In this document: one piece after another, positions 1-8,924 of the stretch
Numbering within the stretch: the stretch's first letter is position 1
How the letters are laid out: every line of letters starts with the position of its first letter
NCBI GenBank assembly: GCA_001628405.1
Contig: LURN01000001.1
Location: forward strand, 1 to 42,284
Direction of reading: 5' to 3'
Source: Candidatus Thioglobus sp. REDSEA-S12_B1
GTDB lineage: Bacteria; Pseudomonadota; Gammaproteobacteria; PS1; Pseudothioglobaceae
Length of the DNA stretch: 42,284 nucleotides
Translations under genes and position numbers: made by a program
Notes under the pieces: generated by a model
What the model was told of the DNA's origin: nothing
Database searches by the model: none
What the model saw: the letters and a program-made list of their open reading frames with translations, nothing else

Positions 1-572
1 AGCCACTCCTGACTCGGAATATCTTTAGAACCCGTTTTTCCCAAAGCAGATAAAAATGTGAGGTATATAGTTGTGAACAAGCCCCCTTTGCCAAAAGTAC
101 GTCCAGCAGGACTAAAAAGATTAATACTAAAAAGCTGTATTAAAAGAATAAGATTTAACGATGGCTTCAATGGTAAAAGATTTTCTCTATCAAATTCCGG
201 ATGTATCGTATAACGATGATGATAAGTATGACTCATTGCATAATCAAAAGGGTCCCACCAGCTTATGAAGCTAAAAAAGTAAAGAAAAAATTTATTAAGT
301 TTCTTAGTGCGAAAAACTGTACCGTGACCAAGCTCATGAGTCACTAGTCCATTGAAAAAGCTACTCACCGTTCCATGAAAAAACAATGCGATGAAAAATG
401 CCCACCATACTTCCAGACTCCAAAACATGAATGTCAAAAATCCAGTTATCAAAAAAATCGACAGATGTCCTCCCGCCTGTAACCAGCCCTGATAATTACT
501 ACTCCGTATTAAATTTATGAGATTATCTGTGTCAATAGGAGTTCGATACCAATTGATACGATGTTGACTCAT
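1..572 (-). CDS. Fatty-acid desaturase-like membrane protein, 3' part cut off by the window edge
   Basis: Reading the minus strand from the ATG at 572-570 gives an uninterrupted frame of about 190 residues running off base 1, so the protein is incomplete at its C-terminus. Histidine boxes typical of membrane di-iron desaturases are visible: HELGH at residues 79-83 and HTYHH at 115-119. Hydrophobic stretches flank them at about residues 35-75 and 95-110. Proteins of this family introduce double bonds or hydroxyl groups into acyl chains in the inner membrane. The third histidine box expected near the C-terminus lies outside the window. Substrate cannot be told. Type-1 fatty-acid desaturase is most likely; an alkane or carotenoid-type hydroxylase is possible. 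Confidence 0.8.
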   Translation of the reverse strand, partial: MSQHRINWYRTPIDTDNLINLIRSSNYQGWLQAGGHLSIFLITGFLTFMFWSLEVWWAFFIALFFHGTVSSFFNGLVTHELGHGTVFRTKKLNKFFLYFFSFISWWDPFDYAMSHTYHHRYTIHPEFDRENLLPLKPSLNLILLIQLFSINLFSPAGRTFGKGGLFTTIYLTFLSALGKTGSKDIPSQEW

Positions 573-752
573 ACTTGTAAAATATGTTTATTAAATATAT
601 TTAATTAATTTTCCGTTGTTATTTGACACTTGCAATTTTTTTCATGTCAAAAAAACACAATAATGTTGTTACATATTAACCTAAATATCAAAGAAACAAA
701 ATCAATTTACTCTCGTATACCATACTTGTGCCAGAATAGATTTCATAGAAAT

Positions 753-778
753 AAGGGCTTCCTTGACTGGAAACCCTT
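753..778 (-). terminator. Possible terminator downstream of tRNA-Lys
   Basis: Bases 753-757 (AAGGG) pair with 774-778 (CCCTT), and 759-762 (TTCC) pair with 769-772 (GGAA), with one C/A mismatch between the two helices and a 6-base loop. On the minus strand the hairpin lies nine bases after the tRNA 3' end and is followed by a modest T-rich stretch (ATTTCT). On the plus strand it is followed by TTTT, so it could also work in the other direction. The tract is weak, hence the moderate confidence. Nothing else is evident in 573-752. Confidence 0.45.
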
Positions 779-786
779 TTAGTATA

Positions 787-862
787 TGGTGGGGCGTGAG
801 CGATTCGAACGCTCGACCAGCGGATTAAAAGTCCGATGCTCTACCAACTGAGCTAACGCCCC
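787..862 (-). tRNA. tRNA-Lys (anticodon UUU), CCA encoded
   Basis: The minus strand folds into a standard 76-nt cloverleaf. The acceptor arm GGGGCGT pairs with ACGCCCC, the D arm is GCTC/GAGC, the anticodon loop is CTTTTAA with anticodon TTT, the T arm is GAGCG-TTCGAAT-CGCTC, and the discriminator A is followed by an encoded CCA. The top pair of the anticodon stem is a U/C mismatch, while the other four pairs are intact. It lies 51 bases downstream of ihfB on the same strand, so it may be co-transcribed or have its own promoter in that gap. Confidence 0.97.
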
Positions 863-913
863 AAATAAAAACGAGAAATTATACTGAACAAGGGTTCATT
901 AATCAATCGTATA

Positions 914-1192
914 TTAGCCTTTATTAACGGCTTCTTTCAGTAGTTTTCCAGGCTTAAAAAAAGGTACAAATTTTTCGGCAACTTGAGTCTTTTCTCCAGT
1001 CTTTGGATTTATACCCATTCTGCCTTTTCTGTGTCTCTTTTGAAAACCACCAAATCCTCTAACTTCCACTCCTTTGCCAGAGACAATTGCTGAACTTATT
1101 TCTTCTAGAATAATTTCAACAGACTGTTTTGCCTCAGATCGTGTAATTTTTATTTCTTTAGCAACAGCTTCAATAAGATCTATTTTTTTCAT
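914..1192 (-). CDS. ihfB: Integration host factor subunit beta (HU/IHF family)
   Basis: This 92-residue protein is the usual length for the HU/IHF family. The DNA-binding beta-arm carries the conserved NPKTGE tip at about residues 62-67, and the C-terminal FVPFFKPGK is typical of IHF-beta (E. coli has YVPHFKPGK). IHF is a heterodimer that bends DNA at specific sites for recombination, replication and transcription. The identification as the beta rather than alpha subunit or HU rests on the position directly after rpsA, which is the classic gammaproteobacterial rpsA-ihfB order. A perfect hairpin separates it from rpsA. The ATG at 1192 gives full family length. Confidence 0.9.
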   Translation of the reverse strand: MKKIDLIEAVAKEIKITRSEAKQSVEIILEEISSAIVSGKGVEVRGFGGFQKRHRKGRMGINPKTGEKTQVAEKFVPFFKPGKLLKEAVNKG

Positions 1193-1203
1193 ATTTTTAA
1201 GAC

Positions 1204-1227
1204 GCTACTATGCCAAAGCATAGTAGC
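1204..1227 (-). other. Intergenic stem-loop between rpsA and ihfB
   Basis: GCTACTATG at 1204-1212 pairs perfectly with CATAGTAGC at 1219-1227 around a 6-base loop. On the transcribed minus strand it is followed by GTCTTAAAAAT rather than a U-run, so it is not a good intrinsic terminator. It more likely acts as a processing or stability element that uncouples the abundant rpsA message from ihfB. Confidence 0.6.
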
Positions 1228-1239
1228 TCAAAGTTTATA

Positions 1240-2913
1240 TTATTTATCTTTTGCTTCTTTTAAAAGGTCACCTAGAGTTGAACCAGAAGCCTCATTTGAT
1301 TGACTATTATAGTCATCCATAGCAGCTTTCTCTTCTACAGAATCTTTAACCTTCATACTTAGATTAATTTTTCTGGTTCTCTTGTCAATCATTGTGATTG
1401 CTACCTCAACCTCTTCACCGGCTTTCAACACTGTTGATGCGTCTTCAACCCTGTCTTGAGAAATCTCAGAGGCCTTAAGGTATCCAGTGATGCCCTCAGC
1501 AAGCTCAATCACCGCTCCCTTTGCATCAACATCTTGAATGGTTCCTTTAACTATAGAGCCCTTCGAGTTCGATGATGCATATTGAGCAAAATTATCTGAT
1601 GTTAACTGCTTGATTCCTAGAGAAATTCTTTCTTTTTCAGCATCAATATTAAGAATCACGACATCAAGCTCCTGACCTTTCGAATATGTTGAAACAACTT
1701 GATCAGCAGATTGCTTCTCCCATGAGATATCAGCCAAATGAATCAGCCCATCAATTCCACCCGGAAGTCCTACAAATAGACCAAAATCAGTAATTGATTT
1801 AACAGTTACATTGATTGTATCGCCCTTGTTGTGAGATGACTCAAAAGCCTCCCATGGATTTTCTTTAGCTTGTTTCATGCTCAGTGAAATTCTGTGTTTT
1901 GACTCTTGAACATCAAGAACAACAACATCGACTTCTTGACCAAGCTTGACAAACTTTGAAGGTCTTGCGTTTGCATTAGTCCAATCCATTTCACTAACAT
2001 GAACCAATCCTTCAACGCCCTCTTCGATTCTAACAAATGCACCATAATCAGTTAGATTAGAGACCACACCTGAAACTTTCTTACCCATAGGTAGGCGCTC
2101 AGAGATGTTATCCCAAGGACTAGGAGTCAACTGCTTAAGACCTAATGAGACTCTCATTTTCTCTTTATCATAGCTCAGCACTTTAACTGTAATTTTGTCA
2201 CCAATGGAGAGCTTCTCAGACGGATGATTAACTCTCTGCCAAGAAATATCAGTAATATGAAGTAGTCCGTCAACCCCTCCAAGGTCAACAAATGCACCAT
2301 AATCTGCAAGGTTTTTAACAATTCCTTCAACTTCTTTACCAGTATCAAGGTTCTCAATTAGAGCCTCTCTATCTGCGGAATTAACCTCTTGCATTACTGC
2401 CTTTCTAGAAATGACAATATTGTTTCTAACTTCATCCATCTTGATAACAAGCGCTTCAATCTCTTGACCTAACAGAAAGTCAAAATCTTTGACTGGTCTG
2501 ACGTCAACGAGAGAACCTGGCAAGAAGGCTTTAATCACACCAATATCAACTGTCATACCACCTTTAACTGAACCTGTAACAATTCCTCTAACCACTTCTT
2601 TAGAGTTCATCGCAGCTTCAAGCTCCTGCCACATCTTAATGCGCTTAGCTTTTTCGCGTGAAAGAAGCGTATGGCCTAGGCCATCATCAATCGACTCAAG
2701 GGCAACTTCAACGACATCACCCTCTGTGATCTCTAGCTCGCCTTTGACGTCTTTAAATTCGTTTAATGAAATAAAACCTTCAGACTTGAGACCAACATTA
2801 ATAATCGCTTTTTCACGATTCATGCTGACTACAGTTCCCATTAATAGGGCACCAGGTTTTACGTTTTGCTGTGTTTCGCTATTCTCAAATAGCTCTGAAA
2901 ATGATTCTGACAT
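1240..2913 (-). CDS. rpsA: 30S ribosomal protein S1
   Basis: The protein has 557 residues, the same length as E. coli S1. It has six consecutive S1 RNA-binding (OB-fold) repeats. The repeats from about residue 190 onward show the conserved GxVxxxxdyGAFVdl...GLlHxsdisW pattern (for example DYGAFVDLGGVDGLLHITDISW-like cores near 205-225, 290-312 and 377-398). S1 binds mRNA leaders on the small subunit and is needed to initiate on messages with weak Shine-Dalgarno sequences. The first two repeats are degenerate, as usual, because they dock to the ribosome. It sits between cmk and ihfB, the standard arrangement. A terminator overlaps the cmk stop codon just upstream, so rpsA probably has its own promoter in 2914-2982. 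Confidence 0.97.
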   Translation of the reverse strand: MSESFSELFENSETQQNVKPGALLMGTVVSMNREKAIINVGLKSEGFISLNEFKDVKGELEITEGDVVEVALESIDDGLGHTLLSREKAKRIKMWQELEAAMNSKEVVRGIVTGSVKGGMTVDIGVIKAFLPGSLVDVRPVKDFDFLLGQEIEALVIKMDEVRNNIVISRKAVMQEVNSADREALIENLDTGKEVEGIVKNLADYGAFVDLGGVDGLLHITDISWQRVNHPSEKLSIGDKITVKVLSYDKEKMRVSLGLKQLTPSPWDNISERLPMGKKVSGVVSNLTDYGAFVRIEEGVEGLVHVSEMDWTNANARPSKFVKLGQEVDVVVLDVQESKHRISLSMKQAKENPWEAFESSHNKGDTINVTVKSITDFGLFVGLPGGIDGLIHLADISWEKQSADQVVSTYSKGQELDVVILNIDAEKERISLGIKQLTSDNFAQYASSNSKGSIVKGTIQDVDAKGAVIELAEGITGYLKASEISQDRVEDASTVLKAGEEVEVAITMIDKRTRKINLSMKVKDSVEEKAAMDDYNSQSNEASGSTLGDLLKEAKDK

Positions 2914-2982
2914 AATATCTCGATGTTGACCGCTAAATGTTAAGCTATATCGGTAAAAAACTTAACTCTTATCGGGTTAATT

Positions 2983-3007
2983 AAAAAAAGGCTTGACCGC
3001 TCAAACC
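2983..3007 (-). terminator. Intrinsic terminator overlapping the cmk stop codon
   Basis: On the minus strand GGTTTGA (3007-3001) pairs with TCAAGCC (2996-2990) around a 4-base GCGG loop, seven pairs including one G-U, followed directly by seven Ts (2989-2983). The cmk TGA stop (3003-3001) is part of the left arm, so termination would occur immediately at the end of the gene. It should insulate rpsA from cmk/lysS transcription. Confidence 0.75.
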
Positions 3008-3666
3008 TTAACTAGCGCCATTACTTTCGTAACGACTTCATCAACCGTTAGATCTGATGTATCTATGATTAATGCCTCTTTAGATGGCTTCAGGGGAGAG
3101 TGTTTTCGACTTGAGTCCCTTTCATCTCTATTCCTAACCTCTTCTAAAGTGTGCGAAATGTTACCAGTAATACCCTTTTGATGCAACTGTTTAAGTCTTC
3201 TTTTGGCTCTTTCTTCAACATTTGCAGTTAAAAAAACTTTATAAGGCGCATCTTTAAAGACAACAGTGCCCATATCTCTTCCATCGGCAACTAGTCCGGG
3301 TGGTTTTCTAAAATCACGCTGTCTTATGAGTAATGACTCCCTGAGCGAACCAATCATTGCAAACTTGGATGCCAGTTCAGCCGTTTTTTCTGTTCTTAGA
3401 TCCGATGATACTTCCTGATTATCAAGATATATTTCTAAATCATTTTTTAGGGGAGATGAAACAAACTTGAGTTCTAAGTTAGATGCTAAATCTATTAACT
3501 CTTTAGTATTTTCAGGGAGAAGATCTCGTTTTGAAGCTGCTAAAGCGAAGGCCCGATAAATGGCACCAGAATCTAAAATATGCCATTTCAGCTCATTAGC
3601 AACAATATTAGAGACCGTCCCTTTTCCAACTCCACTCGGCCCATCAATTGTTAAAACTGGAATCAT
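3001..3666 (-). CDS. cmk: Cytidylate kinase
   Basis: A 221-residue P-loop kinase that phosphorylates CMP and dCMP to the diphosphates in the cytoplasm. The Walker A motif GPSGVGKGT is at residues 9-17. VADGRDMGTVVF near residue 130 is the conserved CMP-binding and nucleotide-specificity segment of bacterial Cmk. The lid region with ERAKRRLKQL follows. Length matches the family (E. coli 227). The start at 3666 (ATG ATT CCA) places the P-loop at the expected distance. It lies 28 bases downstream of lysS on the same strand and upstream of rpsA. Confidence 0.96.
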   Translation of the reverse strand: MIPVLTIDGPSGVGKGTVSNIVANELKWHILDSGAIYRAFALAASKRDLLPENTKELIDLASNLELKFVSSPLKNDLEIYLDNQEVSSDLRTEKTAELASKFAMIGSLRESLLIRQRDFRKPPGLVADGRDMGTVVFKDAPYKVFLTANVEERAKRRLKQLHQKGITGNISHTLEEVRNRDERDSSRKHSPLKPSKEALIIDTSDLTVDEVVTKVMALVKV

Positions 3667-3694
3667 AATGTGCTACTAGAAATACTTTTTTGAA

Positions 3695-5188
3695 TCATTT
3701 CTCATACTCTGGCCTCATATGAGGAAACAATAGCACATCTCTGATTGATGGAGAGTTTGTAAATAGCATAACTAAACGATCGATTCCTATACCTTCTCCT
3801 GCAGTAGGAGGCATACCATACTCTAGAGCTCTAATATAATCGGCATCGTAGTGCATGGCTTCATCATCACCTGCATCCTTCTCGCTGACCTGATCACGGA
3901 ATCTTTGCGCTTGGTCTTCAGAATCATTAAGCTCTGAAAAGCCATTGGCAATTTCTCGCCCACCAATGAATAGTTCAAATCGATCCGTTATAAATGGATT
4001 GTCATCATTTCTTCGTGACAATGGGGATACTTCAGTAGGATACTCAATAACAAAGGTTGGCTGAATCAGTTTTTCTTCAACCGTTGCCTCAAAGATTTCA
4101 ATCTGAATTTTTCCTAACCCCCAACTCTTTTTGACATCAATACCTAGAGATTGAGCAGTCTTTTTAGCATTATCCTCCGACAAGTCTTCAGCAGAAAGAT
4201 TCGGATTGTATTTCAAAATTGAATCAAAAACACTGATTCTCTCAAAAGGCTTTGAAAAATCAAAGTCATCACCCTGATAATGGATTACATTTGATTCGCA
4301 CACGTCAATAGCGATGCCTCTTAAGAGCTCTTCAGTAAGGTCCATATAGTCATGATAGGTTGCGTATGCCTGATAAAACTCCGCCATTGTAAATTCTGGA
4401 TTGTGCCTAGGAGAGAGGCCCTCATTCCTGAAATTTCGATTGATTTCAAAGACCCTATCTAAACCTCCAACAACAAGCCTTTTAAGGTAGAGCTCAGGAG
4501 CAATCCTTAAATAAAGATCCATGTCTAGAGCATTGTGATGAGTGATAAAAGGCTTAGCAGCTGCGCCGCCAGGTATCACCTGCATCATTGGGGTTTCCAC
4601 CTCTAGATAATCATGGTCAAGGAAAAATTGTCTGATATATGAAATAATTTTAGACCTCGTCTTAAAGACTCTTCTTGAATCCTCATTCATAATAAGGTCA
4701 ACATACCTCTGACGATAAATGGTTTCTTGATCGGACAAGCCATGAAACTTTTCAGGTAAAGGTCTGAGTGACTTAGTTAGAAGTCTAATACTGCTAACTC
4801 GAATTGAGAGCTCTCCAGTTTTTGTTTTGAAGAGCGTTCCTGTAGCTCCAATAATATCACCAATATCCCATTTTTTGAATTGCTCATTATAGAAGCCATC
4901 ATCAAGCTCATCCCTAGTAACAAACAATTGAATCTGTCCAGAAGTATCCTGAAGCTGGACAAAGCTAGCCTTACCCATAATCCTTTTTAACATCATACGC
5001 CCAGCCACAGTTACAGTATCAACCACCTCTTGAAGCTCTTCGTTGGTTTTACTGTCAAAATCGTTATGAATTTCGGAAGCTAAATTGAGAGGTTTAAAAT
5101 CATTAACATAAGGGTTACCTGACTCTCTGAGTGATGCTAATTTGGATTTTCTTTCTGCTATTAATTTGTTTTCGTCTTGGTCGCTCAC
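3695..5188 (-). CDS. lysS: Lysyl-tRNA synthetase, class II
   Basis: A class II aminoacyl-tRNA synthetase that charges tRNA-Lys. From the N-terminus there is an OB-fold anticodon-binding domain (about 50-150), then the catalytic core with motif 1 ([10 protein letters not shown]), motif 2 ([20 protein letters not shown]) and motif 3 ([12 protein letters not shown] near the end). I place the start at the GTG at 5188-5186. It follows AGGA with good spacing and gives [10 protein letters not shown] at the N-terminus and 497 residues, close to E. coli LysS (505). A longer reading from a TTG at 5218 would overlap the upstream TPR gene and has no clear ribosome binding site. Confidence 0.95.
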   Translation of the reverse strand: MSDQDENKLIAERKSKLASLRESGNPYVNDFKPLNLASEIHNDFDSKTNEELQEVVDTVTVAGRMMLKRIMGKASFVQLQDTSGQIQLFVTRDELDDGFYNEQFKKWDIGDIIGATGTLFKTKTGELSIRVSSIRLLTKSLRPLPEKFHGLSDQETIYRQRYVDLIMNEDSRRVFKTRSKIISYIRQFFLDHDYLEVETPMMQVIPGGAAAKPFITHHNALDMDLYLRIAPELYLKRLVVGGLDRVFEINRNFRNEGLSPRHNPEFTMAEFYQAYATYHDYMDLTEELLRGIAIDVCESNVIHYQGDDFDFSKPFERISVFDSILKYNPNLSAEDLSEDNAKKTAQSLGIDVKKSWGLGKIQIEIFEATVEEKLIQPTFVIEYPTEVSPLSRRNDDNPFITDRFELFIGGREIANGFSELNDSEDQAQRFRDQVSEKDAGDDEAMHYDADYIRALEYGMPPTAGEGIGIDRLVMLFTNSPSIRDVLLFPHMRPEYEK

Positions 5189-5195
5189 ATTTATC

Positions 5196-5858
5196 CTATA
5201 GTTTTTTTGATTGTTCAATTTCTTCTTTAGCTAACTTTTGCGCATTGGCAAAATCCTTTTCAGCTAAATCGTTTTTTCCAAGCCTTTTATATACTGAACC
5301 TCGATTATAGTATGCCTGATAAAAATTATTATCTAAATCGATTGCACGGGTTAAGTCTTGCAAAGCCAGCTTGTCATCCGCTATTTTAGAGTATGCATTG
5401 CCCCGATTATAATAAGCTGCAATATATTCCGGATCGATTGAAAGAGCCTTTGAATAGGTTTCAATTGAATCTTTGCTTTTATTAAGACGATCATAACAGT
5501 TTCCAAGGTTGTTTAATGCGCCCACATCATCTGGCTTGAGTTTTAGCGCAGATTTAAAAAAATCAATCGCCTCATTAAAGTTTTCCTTTTCTTGTTCCAT
5601 ATAGGCTAAGCAGAAAAAAGCTTCTGAGCTATTTGGGTTAGCCTTTATAGCTTTCGCCATCGATTCATAAGCCAGGTCACTATTGCCTTGCTGAAGATGC
5701 AAATTACCAAGATTTAAATGCGTATTAGCAGCCAAATCCTGGGTGATTGATTTTTGATTTAATAGAGCATTCCAAGACTGAATAGCTTGAGACAGTTGAC
5801 CATTTTTTTGGTGAGTATATGCCTCAACAATCAAATCACTGATTTCTTTTTCATTCAT
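5196..5858 (-). CDS. TPR-repeat protein
   Basis: A 220-residue protein made almost entirely of tetratricopeptide repeats, about six 34-residue units. Recognisable cores are [55 protein letters not shown] and [19 protein letters not shown]. No signal peptide or membrane segment is seen, so it is probably a cytoplasmic protein-interaction scaffold. It lies 12 bases downstream of ccmH and 7 bases before lysS. In many bacteria a TPR protein (CcmI or the C-terminal half of CcmH) works with CcmH in haem-lyase assembly, but those are membrane-anchored and periplasmic, so this link is only an inference from position. Confidence 0.85.
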   Translation of the reverse strand: MNEKEISDLIVEAYTHQKNGQLSQAIQSWNALLNQKSITQDLAANTHLNLGNLHLQQGNSDLAYESMAKAIKANPNSSEAFFCLAYMEQEKENFNEAIDFFKSALKLKPDDVGALNNLGNCYDRLNKSKDSIETYSKALSIDPEYIAAYYNRGNAYSKIADDKLALQDLTRAIDLDNNFYQAYYNRGSVYKRLGKNDLAEKDFANAQKLAKEEIEQSKKL

Positions 5859-5870
5859 AAGGACACTTAT

Positions 5871-6314
5871 TTACTTTAATAATTTTTTTGCTCTCTCAAG
5901 GTCATTGGATACATTGACTGTTTTTTCTTTATTTCTTTTTGTAGAACGAAACAAAAATATCAGAGATAAAATCAAAATGAATAGAGGTGCAAACCATAAA
6001 AGATAGGTCTTGGTATTTACAGGAGGTTTATAAACAACAAAATCACCATAACGCTCGACCATGTATGAATAGATCTGAGGGTCAGACTGGCCATCTAAAA
6101 TCATTTCACGCACCTTTTCTCTGAGATCTTTTGCAAGCCCTGAATTTGAACCACCAATACTCTGCCCTTGACAGACTGGACAGCGAATATTTTCAATTAA
6201 TTGTGTATAACGACTTTGTTGCCCCTCGGTTTCAAAGATACTGGCTTCAATGCTTTCTGCAAAAGGTGCCTGAATAAGCAAAATTCCAAATACAAAATGA
6301 ATAAAATAACGCAT
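5871..6314 (-). CDS. ccmH: Cytochrome c maturation protein CcmH (thiol-disulfide oxidoreductase subunit)
   Basis: A 147-residue protein with an N-terminal signal/anchor (residues 1-18), a periplasmic three-helix domain with the redox motif CPVCQ (cysteines 45 and 48), the characteristic EKVREMILDGQSDPQI and ERYGDFVVYKPP segments, and one transmembrane helix at about 103-123. CcmH keeps the CXXCH thiols of apocytochrome c reduced for haem ligation in the periplasm. The protein is the short form, without the C-terminal TPR domain of E. coli CcmH. No other ccm genes are nearby, so the rest of the system must lie elsewhere. Only 36 bases separate it from divergent uup. Confidence 0.92.
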   Translation of the reverse strand: MRYFIHFVFGILLIQAPFAESIEASIFETEGQQSRYTQLIENIRCPVCQGQSIGGSNSGLAKDLREKVREMILDGQSDPQIYSYMVERYGDFVVYKPPVNTKTYLLWFAPLFILILSLIFLFRSTKRNKEKTVNVSNDLERAKKLLK

Positions 6315-6350
6315 TAGTAAAGCTGTTATTTAAAGTTACAATTTTAACTT

Positions 6351-8204
6351 ATGCCACTTATAACCTTAGACAATATTTCTCTGAGATTTTCAGAAAAAAT
6401 AATCCTTGACGAGGTCAATGCAACCATCCATAAGGGTGACAAGATTGGACTTATTGGTCGAAATGGTGAGGGCAAATCAACTTTTCTAAAACTCCTGTCT
6501 GGGCTCATTTCAGCGGATGATGGTGATTTAAAAGTTCAAAATAGAACGACTATTAGCTACCTAGAGCAGCAACCTCCAGAAGATAATAGCGATACTCTTT
6601 TTAATATAGTTGCACACGGGCTTGGTGATGCTGGAAAAGTCATTGCTAATTATCACGACTCTCTCAGAGAGGGTAATGACTCAAAAAGCTCTAAATTACA
6701 ACAGCAGATTGAAAGTGAAGATCTTTGGCATTATCTTCACAAGATTGAAACTATTTTAAATCGATTTCAACTCAACTCCGACTCTCAACTCTCAACTCTC
6801 TCGGGAGGATGGAAAAGAAGAGTCATGCTTGCTAGAGCAATTATTCAGGAGCCAGATATTCTTCTGCTTGATGAACCAACCAACCATATGGACATCACTG
6901 CAATCCTTGATCTTGAAAAAATGCTCAAAGATTTTCATGGGACACTTTTGCTGATCAGTCATGATCGATCCTTTGTTAAGGGGATAGTCAATAAAATCTT
7001 TGACCTGGATAGAGGAAGACTTTCTATCTTTGACTGTGGCTATGAGGATTACCTTAAACGTAAAGAAATCCTTCTGAACAGCGAGGAACTTGAAAATGCC
7101 AGATTTAATAAGAAATTAGCACAGGAAGAAGCATGGATTCGCCAGGGAATCAAGGCAAGAAGAACTCGAAACGAGGGCAGAGTTAGAGCGCTTGAGGCTA
7201 TGCGAAAAAAATTTATCAACACGCGTAAGAGGCAAGGCAATGTCAAGATTCATACTTTAGAGGATGAAAAGAGAGTCTCTAAAATTGTATTTGAGGTCAA
7301 AAATATAAGCTATTCGATTGACGAACTTGAACTGGTTAAACAGTTTTCTCTTCTTGTCTTAAAGGGTGAAAAGATTGGAATTATTGGAGGCAATGGTTCA
7401 GGAAAATCAACTCTCATTAGACTCTTACTGGATGAGCTCAAACCGGATGAAGGCAATATAAGAAGATCAAAAACCATTCAGTTAGCCTACTTTGATCAGA
7501 TGAGGGAAACACTCGATCCAAACCTAAAGGCGATGGATTTCGTCTCAGGAGGTAAAGACTACATTGATATTAATGGAAAAAGTAAACATGTCATTGGCTA
7601 CTTACGGCAATTCTTGTTTACAGGAAAACAGGCCATGTCGCCAATCAAAATGTTCTCTGGAGGCGAAAAGAATCGATTAATGCTTGCCAAAATTTTATCT
7701 CAGCCCGCCAACCTTCTGGTACTTGATGAGCCTACCAATGACCTAGACGTTGAAACGCTGGAGCTATTAGAGGAAATGCTCGTTGATTATGAAGGAACAC
7801 TCATCTTAATATCTCATGATAGGACCTTTTTAAACAATATTGTCAGCTCAACTATTGTTATGGAAGGTAACGCAATAATTGAACAATATAATGGTGGTTA
7901 CGACGACTATATCCTTCAGAAAGAGGACAATGTTAAATCTAAATCAACTAAAAGCCAAAGTGATAAGGCCAAACCTAGAAAATCTTCTCAAAAGCTCTCA
8001 TACAAAGATCAGCAGCTATTAAAATCTCTACCTGGAAATATTGAGGACTTAGAGAATGAGATTTCGATGGCACAAAAATTGTTATCCGATCCTGACTTTT
8101 ATCAAAATCCGGATGCTCAAAATCTAACAATTAGTCTTAAGTCTATGGAAAAAGAATTAGAGCTACTTTATGACAAATGGAGTGAATTAGATAGTGGACA
8201 ATAA
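6351..8204 (+). CDS. uup: ABC-F family ATPase Uup
   Basis: A 617-residue protein with two ABC ATPase domains and no membrane segments. The first Walker A is GRNGEGKST (about 37-45) with signature LSGGWKRR and Walker B LLLDEPTNHMD. The second is GGNGSGKST (about 344-352) with signature FSGGEKNR and LLVLDEPTNDLD. The linker holds the Uup-diagnostic QEEAWIRQGIKARRTRNEG. The lysine-rich C-terminal region (about 520-617) corresponds to the Uup coiled-coil DNA-binding domain. Uup acts in the cytoplasm on ribosomes or branched DNA and affects precise transposon excision. The match along the whole length to E. coli Uup is close. Its stop overlaps the following HAD gene by 11 bases. Confidence 0.95.
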   Translation: MPLITLDNISLRFSEKIILDEVNATIHKGDKIGLIGRNGEGKSTFLKLLSGLISADDGDLKVQNRTTISYLEQQPPEDNSDTLFNIVAHGLGDAGKVIANYHDSLREGNDSKSSKLQQQIESEDLWHYLHKIETILNRFQLNSDSQLSTLSGGWKRRVMLARAIIQEPDILLLDEPTNHMDITAILDLEKMLKDFHGTLLLISHDRSFVKGIVNKIFDLDRGRLSIFDCGYEDYLKRKEILLNSEELENARFNKKLAQEEAWIRQGIKARRTRNEGRVRALEAMRKKFINTRKRQGNVKIHTLEDEKRVSKIVFEVKNISYSIDELELVKQFSLLVLKGEKIGIIGGNGSGKSTLIRLLLDELKPDEGNIRRSKTIQLAYFDQMRETLDPNLKAMDFVSGGKDYIDINGKSKHVIGYLRQFLFTGKQAMSPIKMFSGGEKNRLMLAKILSQPANLLVLDEPTNDLDVETLELLEEMLVDYEGTLILISHDRTFLNNIVSSTIVMEGNAIIEQYNGGYDDYILQKEDNVKSKSTKSQSDKAKPRKSSQKLSYKDQQLLKSLPGNIEDLENEISMAQKLLSDPDFYQNPDAQNLTISLKSMEKELELLYDKWSELDSGQ

Positions 8205-8739
8205 CAACCTTCCGTTAATTGTGGATCTTGATCATACGCTTATTGATACCGATCTGTTGTTTTTATCCTCGCTCGGTGTCCTTTCCAAAAGGCCGTGGCT
8301 CATAGGTCATTATTTTTTTTGGCTTTCAAAAGGGAAAGGTTTTCTTAAAGATCAGCTCGTCAGAAGGTTTGAAATTAATATTCCTGAGCTGCCCTATAAC
8401 GATAATGTCATTAGTTACATTATGGAGCGCAAAAAACAAGGCTGCCAAATTGTTCTAGCCACCGCATCCCACAAAAACTATGCATTTGCTGTTGCTAAAC
8501 ATTTAAAGATTTTTGATGATGTTATGGCTTCCAATAAAGACTTTAATTTATCGAGTCAAAACAAGGCTGATGCATTAGTTGAACGCTTCGGAGAAAAAAA
8601 CTTTGACTATATGGGGGACCACATGAGAGACCTTCCAGTTTGGGAAGTTTCAAGACTTTCAATCATTGTGAACGCAACCAGCAGAATCATCAGCAGCACA
8701 AAGCATTTGAAGACTTTTGTGCTTTCAAATAAGTCCTAA
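8194..8739 (+). CDS. HAD-superfamily phosphatase-like protein
   Basis: A 181-residue soluble protein with the HAD catalytic motif I VDLDHTLID (nucleophile Asp near residue 11, acid Asp two later), motif II threonine/serine in VLATASHKN (about residue 89), and motif IV GDHMRDLPVW (about 148). The pattern resembles the HAD domain that is fused to UbiA-type prenyltransferases in some bacteria, but here it stands alone. It probably hydrolyses a phosphomonoester; substrate unknown. The start is a GTG inside the end of uup, giving an 11-base overlap and likely translational coupling. Its stop overlaps by two bases the end of a convergent small membrane gene. Confidence 0.8.
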   Translation: MDNNNLPLIVDLDHTLIDTDLLFLSSLGVLSKRPWLIGHYFFWLSKGKGFLKDQLVRRFEINIPELPYNDNVISYIMERKKQGCQIVLATASHKNYAFAVAKHLKIFDDVMASNKDFNLSSQNKADALVERFGEKNFDYMGDHMRDLPVWEVSRLSIIVNATSRIISSTKHLKTFVLSNKS

Positions 8740-8915
8740 GACCCTTCAACGAGGTAGGACAGACCTGATAGCACGACAAAGATCACAAAGGTAGCGCTTA
8801 AAACCCATGTTGCAATTTTTGAAAGGGCAATGTCTTTGCCCATAACCCTTGTGTTAAATAACCAAATCAGGTAACTGACGATGAGCGCAGCGATTAAAAG
8901 TCTTAATATAAACAT
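8736..8915 (-). CDS. Small two-helix membrane protein downstream of uvrC
   Basis: A 59-residue frame from the ATG at 8915-8913 to a TAG at 8738-8736. It predicts two transmembrane helices, about residues 2-20 (ILRLLIAALIVSYLIWLF) and 36-54 (ATWVLSATFVIFVVLSGL), joined by a short loop with RVMGKD. The start lies nine bases after the uvrC stop on the same strand, so it is probably the last gene of that transcript. The ribosome binding site is weak. The very hydrophobic, well-ordered composition and its exact fit between uvrC and the convergent HAD gene argue that it is real. I do not recognise the family and assign no function. Confidence 0.65.
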   Translation of the reverse strand: MFILRLLIAALIVSYLIWLFNTRVMGKDIALSKIATWVLSATFVIFVVLSGLSYLVEGS

Positions 8916-8924
8916 AGAGTTAAT

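Noticed and set aside
2489..2929. A 146-residue plus-strand frame opposite rpsA
   Set aside because: It is a shadow of the conserved rpsA gene, with low-complexity Ser/Thr/Pro content and no ribosome binding site.
5189..5218. Longer lysS start at a TTG
   Set aside because: The GTG at 5188 has AGGA at good spacing and avoids overlap with the TPR gene.
6333..6350. AAGTTA/TAACTT inverted repeat between ccmH and uup
   Set aside because: It is short and AT-only apart from one G-C pair per arm, so it is easily expected by chance in this composition.
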